From Pinus tabuliformis (lineage: Eukaryota; Streptophyta; Pinopsida; Pinales; Pinaceae), in assembly GCA_031772625.1 (NCBI GenBank), contig CM062814.1:821632757-821696756 (forward strand): a stretch of 64,000 nucleotides of DNA, in the 5' to 3' direction. Shown here piece by piece: positions 59,113 through 64,000 of this stretch; position 1 is the first letter of the stretch, and the number at the start of each line of letters is the position of its first letter. The notes beneath the pieces were generated by a model. That model saw only the letters and a program-made list of their open reading frames with translations. It did not search any database and was not told the DNA's origin. A program made the translations under genes and the position numbers.

Positions 59113-59118
59113 GAATCA

Positions 59119-59879
59119 AAACCCACTTTGTAATGTCTATTTTCTTTTCAAATACTCTGTTTTGTTGGATGCTTGATCTTTGGCTTGAATAGGTGAACTG
59201 ATGCTTGATTTCTTTGACTTTTGAAGTGGCATGTACTTGGAAATATTAACAGGTGATCAGGAGCAGCATGATACTATTAATTACATATGAGAAATAATAA
59301 AATTACATGAGATTTACAAATAATATACCAATGCTCTAGTTTTGAGGTAAAAATTTTATTAAGCTTACAAATTAAGAGATTAAAACTTTTCTGATAATTA
59401 TTGTCATCCTCATGTGTCTGCTGACCATTATTAATCAATAGTTACTGAAAATTTGACCATGGTAAAACCCTAATAACTAATGAGATTGAAACTCTAAGAC
59501 CTAAAACCAAATTGATGAAATGAACTGAAAATAAACATGAATCATGGACTAAAAAGTATGAAAGGAGGTCAGCAGATATATGTCATGAGGGAAAAAACTG
59601 AAATGAACCCTACCATCAGTTGATCCATGACCTAATGGAATGCAACTCATCATAATGGGACTCCTAGTATGAAATGCAAAAGAGTAAATTTTGATCACTG
59701 ATGGAAGTGTGAAGACATTGACACTAACAATACCCACACTAACAATAGACATACTATAAATAGTAAGTGATAAAAATAAAAAGTGACCCTAAAGGGTAAG
59801 AAATGTAGGGTAGGTAAGGGTGATTAAAGGGCATGTAATCCAACACAAAATTGTGCTCAATATCTATAATATAAACAAG
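59119..59879. other. no recognisable gene
   Basis: This is the right part of the DNA that splits the chromovirus. The minus frame at 59549-59752 has no motif. The boundary with chromovirus sequence lies just before 59890. Confidence 0.5.
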
Positions 59880-59889
59880 TATACCCTTC

Positions 59890-62640
59890 ACTATAGTGGA
59901 TCTCTAAAAAGTTATTGACATTCGTTGCAAGGTATTTAAAGAGATCCCTAAGGGTCTTACACTTGCTCCAGACCATGACCATATTATTCATCTATGACTA
60001 GGAAGTGTACCACCTAACATTAGGCACTATAGGTACCCATATGCATGAAAGAGTGATATCAAGCATATGATTCAAGAGATTTTAGAGGTTGGAAGTTTTC
60101 AACCTAAAAAAAGTGCTTATCAGAGGTGATGGTTCAAAAGAGGCAAGGTTCATTGTGTACGCGTCCAAATTATAGACAACTCAACAAAATGGCCATCAAA
60201 TACAAGTTTCCTATTCTTGTCATTGATGAATTATTAGATGATTTACAAGGAGAAATTACCATTACTAAGTTGGATGTTCATTCTAGATGTTATTAAATTA
60301 GAATGAAGAAACAAGAAGTTCCAAAACAAGCTTTACAACAAGTCATTAAGTGTTTTTGGTTATTCCATCTAGCCTTACTATTGCACCTTCAACATTTTGA
60401 AGCTTCATGAATTCTATTTTTCAAACTCCTAGAAAAATGGTGTCAATATTTTTTAATGATATACTAATCTACATGAAATTGGTAATAACATATAAAACAT
60501 GTTGAAAAGATTGATAAAATCATTGGAAAAGAAACAACTATATACAAGGCCTTCTAATTGTGACACTAGGGTTTAAGAAGTGGAATACTTGGGTCATATT
60601 ATATCTCATGAAGGTGTCAAAGTGGACCCCAACAAAAATAAAGATATGAAATATTGGCCAATTTAAAAAAAAAAACTTAAATAATATTTGAGGATTCTTA
60701 GGATTGACAAGATATTACTGCATGTTTGCTAAGAATTATGGTGAAATAACAACACCTCTATCAAAATTATTAAATAAGGATGTGTTTACTTGGACTCAAG
60801 AAGAAACCAATTCTTTTCTAAACCTTAAGGAGACTATGTGAAGAACTCCTATCTTGGCCACACTATATTGTGGAGTGTGATGCCTCAATCTAAGGAATTG
60901 GTATAGTTTTAGTGCAATAAGGAAGGCCTCTTTCCATCGAAGGAAACTAGATTAAAGGAAAGAAATAAAACTCATTTCTGAAAATAAGTGTTGGCCATAA
61001 TACATGCAATTAAGAATTGACACCCTTACTTAATTGGGAGACACTTAAAAGTAAGAAAAATATCATGAGAGTTGAAAGTACTTCTTGGAACATTAATTAT
61101 CTTTAAAAGTGAAACAAAAAAGGGTTACAATGATGCTAGATATGAAATTGAAATTTTCTACAAAGAACGAAAAACAAATACCATGGTAGATGCACTTTCA
61201 AGGAAAGAGGAATATACATAGGTTTTACAATGTGTTATTCCCATTGCAAAATAAAATTGGGTGGAAGAAGAAAGGATATAATGGAAGAAAGATCATTCAA
61301 GAACTACATGAACACCCTAGTGCGTTAAATAAATTTATGTGCAAAAATATTTTTTGTGGTAGAAATATCACCTATATTTATGGTAGAATTATCAACTAAA
61401 TTAAAATGTCATTTTGGAATTGCACACTTCTCCTATAAAAGGATATTCAGGGTTCTTGAAAACTTACTATAGAATCAAGAACGATTTTTCTTTTAAGGTC
61501 TTAAAGCGAATGTTTAAATATTTTTGGATTGATATGCGATTTACTGATAGAATAAGGGAGATACAATAATATCCCTACTCTCCTACAACTATTAACCAAA
61601 CTAATTCAATTTTGGGAAGGGGTTTTAGTGGCTTTATTATAGGTCTACCCAAAACTGAAAGAAAGAATGTCATCATGGTATTAGTAAATTAACTCACAAG
61701 TGTGATAGTTTTTTCTCTCTTTCTCATCTTTGTAAATCAATTATATTAGCCACATCATTAATAGAAATAGGTCAAATTTTACATGTAATCTCCAAGATTA
61801 TTTTAAGTGACAAAGATCCAATTTTCACTAGAAATTTTTGTATTGAATTGTTTTCTTGTTCGAGTACTCAATTGACTCACAACTCATCTTACCATCCTCA
61901 ATCCAATGGGAAAAATAATATTGAGAATAAATGTCTAGACTGATATCTTCATTGCTTTAAATATGACAAATAGGCATAATGGGTCATATGGTTTCCCTTA
62001 ATAGAATGGTGGTAGAACACATCCTTCCATACTTCATAAGAAATGTCCCCATTTATGGCACTTTATGGATATCATCTTCCATCCATCACAACACTCTTGA
62101 AATGGAATGAAAAGGTTCAAGAAGTGGAGTACCACATAGGGCACCAACAAGAGGTTTTCAAACTATTGAAGGGTAACCTTGTTATTGCATAAAATAGGAT
62201 GAAACAACAAGCATATCAACATCAAAATGAAAGTGAATTTGAAGTGGGGGATTGGTTATTTTTTAGGATAAAATCATAAAATAAGATGCACCTCAAGCGA
62301 AAAAATTAGGAAAATAAACTAGCACTATTTATTATTGTCCCTATAAGGTATTGTAGACGTTTGGAAGTATGGCTTACAAATTAGAGTTGCCTCCATATTC
62401 ACATGTACATCCAGTCTCCCATGTTTCCTAATCAAATAAGGTAATCAATTACAAGATCCTAGTTCAGACTATTTTATCAAAGATTAATGAAAAAGATAAA
62501 ATCATACAAGAACCAGAAACAATCATTGAAACAAGGATTAAGTAGTTGTGAACTCAAGCAATTATTGAGTACCTCATCAAGTGGAATAACACACCAATGG
62601 AAGAGTTGACATTGAAAGAGAGTTATTCATGTAGAAACAC
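59890..62640 (+). pseudogene. chromovirus RT-RNase H-integrase-chromodomain remnant
   Basis: Read across frames it shows FKEIPKGLTLAPDHDHIIHL (near 59938) and PPNIRHYRYPYA before RT. RT pieces are KYKFPILVIDELLDDLQGEI and TKLDVHSRCY (60200-60300). The active site has decayed to FFNDILIY (60448-60471), with Asn for an expected Asp. YLGHIISHEGVKVDPNK (60585) and LRGFLGLTRYYC link to RNase H, which ends in VDALSRKEE (61186). Integrase pieces include KGYSGFLKTYYRI, LSDKDPIFTRNF and SSYHPQSNGK (near 61805-61910). Past the EFEVGDWLFFRI segment, EYLIKWNNTPMEELTLKE near 62570 has the form of a chromodomain. Stops and frameshifts are dense. The order matches a Ty3 chromovirus. Confidence 0.85.
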
Positions 62641-62674
62641 ATATAGTTAGTAAAATTTTGAGAAAAAAACTTGT

Positions 62675-62691
62675 TTCAAGGGAAAGGGGCA
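62675..62691 (+). promoter_or_regulatory. polypurine tract of the chromovirus
   Basis: aagggaaaggggca precedes the LTR start at 62692. This is the usual site of plus-strand priming. Confidence 0.65.
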
Positions 62692-62968
62692 TGTTAAGAT
62701 TTATATAACAGCCCATGTGAAGCCCCAAATACTTAGTTACATTTATATTGTTATTTTAGGACATTTTAATTGTAATTATGTCCTTTGTATCCTATGTGTA
62801 CACTAAGGATATTTAATTTTAGGATCATATCATTCTTGTAACTTTGTTCTATTGTAAAAGGAGGTTGCTTCTCAAGGAGGTTTATCTTTCATTCTTATAT
62901 CTATTTGTCAAGGAATGGAGTTGTTTATCTATCTACTTTTAGAATATTTTGTTATTCATTTCCTAACA
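62692..62968 (+). repeat. 3' LTR of the chromovirus, 277 bp
   Basis: It begins TGTTAAGATT right after the PPT and ends TTTCCTAACA, giving TGTTA and TAACA inverted ends. The short length fits the Reina-type chromoviruses, which are known for small LTRs. No second copy was found by eye near the gag end, so the right boundary rests on the inverted ends only. Confidence 0.6.
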
Positions 62969-64000
62969 TGGAGAGATATAATAAAAGTGACTCTATGGAC
63001 TAAATCGCCTAACTTCATGTTCTGTAGGGCTATAATGGGATATGGGTGGTGTTTTATCAATTTTACAAGCACACAAACTTCATTCCATCAAAGGTTACTT
63101 GTGTGGTAGAGGAGGATGTGAGTGTGATTTTTAAGATTATTGTGAAGTACTACAATCTCCCATTGGACATAATATTAAACATAGATACAAGGTTCATGGG
63201 GAAGTCATAGATGGATTTATTCAAACTTGTTGGAACCAGGAAGTTTATGAGTTCCAGATATCATCCAAAAATTGATGGGAAGAGATAATGTATCACGACA
63301 TTTTAGAGGATAAATTGAGGGATTTTGTTTATGCAAACAATCAAAACATCCATAATTTAACTTGTGAGCTATTGTTTCCCCATGTCTTATGCCAGGTGTT
63401 CTAATAAGATAGTGTAGGTTCACCTTGTGAGGGGCTTCAAAGGATAGAAAACATGACCCTATCATTATAGAATATTACACATTAATTCCCATTATTTTCT
63501 CCAAATAATAGATGGACATTATTTCCTAGAAACCTCAATGTTTCCTTTGGGTATTGAAAGGGGGAAAATAGATAGGTTTGTTAAACCTTATTATATGTTT
63601 CTGCTTATATATCTAAGGGGCAGAATCATAAAAGGGAGGAGGGAAACACAACCCCTATTGAAAAAACATGTTTCTTAAATGTGAAACCCCATTATAAATA
63701 ACTATTTTGACTAAAAAATGTAAAAGAGTTCAACTTTAGCATATAGTTTGATTAAGTTGGCTATAAGGAAGTAATAATTGGCACCCCACATAGTGTTGCA
63801 ATGCTATTATGAAACAAAACATTATCTTTTGGGTTCAACACAAGATGGAAGGATAGATTGGAGATACTACATGTTTATTTGATAAATGTGACTAAAATGA
63901 TAAAACATTGGGCATATCACAGTAGAAGGAAGATCAAGTTTCGATTTGGTGACTTGGTCATACTTAAATTGAATAGAGATTAATTAAATCCATTGGTTGT
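62969..64000 (+). pseudogene. second Ty3 integrase remnant, runs off the window
   Basis: Across frames this reads as an integrase core: FYQFYKHTNFIPSKVTCVVE (near 63052), VKYYNLPLDIILNIDTRFMG and KSWMDLFKLVGT (63140-63235), then SSRYHPKIDGK. Near 63880-63975, HWAYHSRRKIKFRFGDLVIL resembles the C-terminal segment that follows the integrase core. The piece from 63480 to 63830 is less clear and may contain an insertion. It is a different element from the one ending at 62968, because integrase sequence recurs just after that LTR. The minus frame at 63217-63465 is a shadow. Confidence 0.7.

Noticed and set aside
1..64000. CRISPR arrays, bacterial operons, tRNA or rRNA genes
   Set aside because: No regularly spaced identical short repeats with unique spacers, no ribosome-binding pattern, and no cloverleaf or rRNA core sequence recognised.

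Overview
This window looks like repeat-rich intergenic DNA from a plant with a large genome. It is AT-rich and eukaryotic in style, and almost every recognisable piece is an LTR retrotransposon or a remnant of one. I see no host gene, tRNA, rRNA or CRISPR array. The mix of Ty3 gag-only elements, a chromovirus and a Sirevirus-like Ty1/copia family fits a seed plant. A gymnosperm is my low-confidence guess, made from the general look of the gag-type proteins only.

Layout. Positions 1-8452 hold a non-autonomous Ty3-type element on the + strand: the end of its 5' LTR, a PBS, one 2.1-kb gag-like frame broken only by stop codons, a long non-coding stretch, and a 3' LTR. It abuts, and probably sits inside, the 3' LTR of a deleted minus-strand Ty1/copia element at 8453-11822, which keeps only gag and protease. 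From 11823 to 16143 there is a decayed minus-strand Ty3 gag element.

The centrepiece is 16144-50723: a head-to-tail array of one Ty1/copia family with Sirevirus-like traits. The order is LTR1-int1-LTR2-int2(truncated)-LTR fragment-int3-LTR3-int4-LTR4-int5-LTR5. Each unit is about 7.2 kb, with LTRs of about 1.52 kb and internal regions of about 5.7 kb. The outermost ends carry near-matching 5-bp flanks (atctt and atctc), so the whole 34.6 kb behaves as a single insertion. Units 4 and 5 are nearly intact: gag with three zinc knuckles and a coiled coil, protease, DD35E integrase, YVDD reverse transcriptase and RNase H, each with only one to three single-base frame breaks. Units 1 and 2 instead carry dense single-base indels, many in homopolymers, which rise up to an abrupt chimeric junction at 28568 and then fade. 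That pattern looks more like uncorrected consensus sequence than biological decay.

From 50724 to 53350 there is unassigned DNA with a degenerate repeat of about 183 bp. From 53350 to 62968 lies a heavily decayed + strand chromovirus (gag, PR, RT, RNase H, IN, chromodomain, PPT, 277-bp LTR). It is split by about 5 kb of DNA carrying an unrecognised minus-strand two-part gene with its own TATA-like box and repeated CpG-rich motifs on both sides. The window ends in a second chromovirus-type integrase remnant that runs off the edge.

The items most worth a second look are the tandem array itself, the palindromic GCGTATACGC-type motifs in its LTRs and 3' UTRs, paired hairpins in the LTR leader, the recurrent frame break between integrase and RT, the indel gradient, and the unidentified gene unit at 56300-59115.
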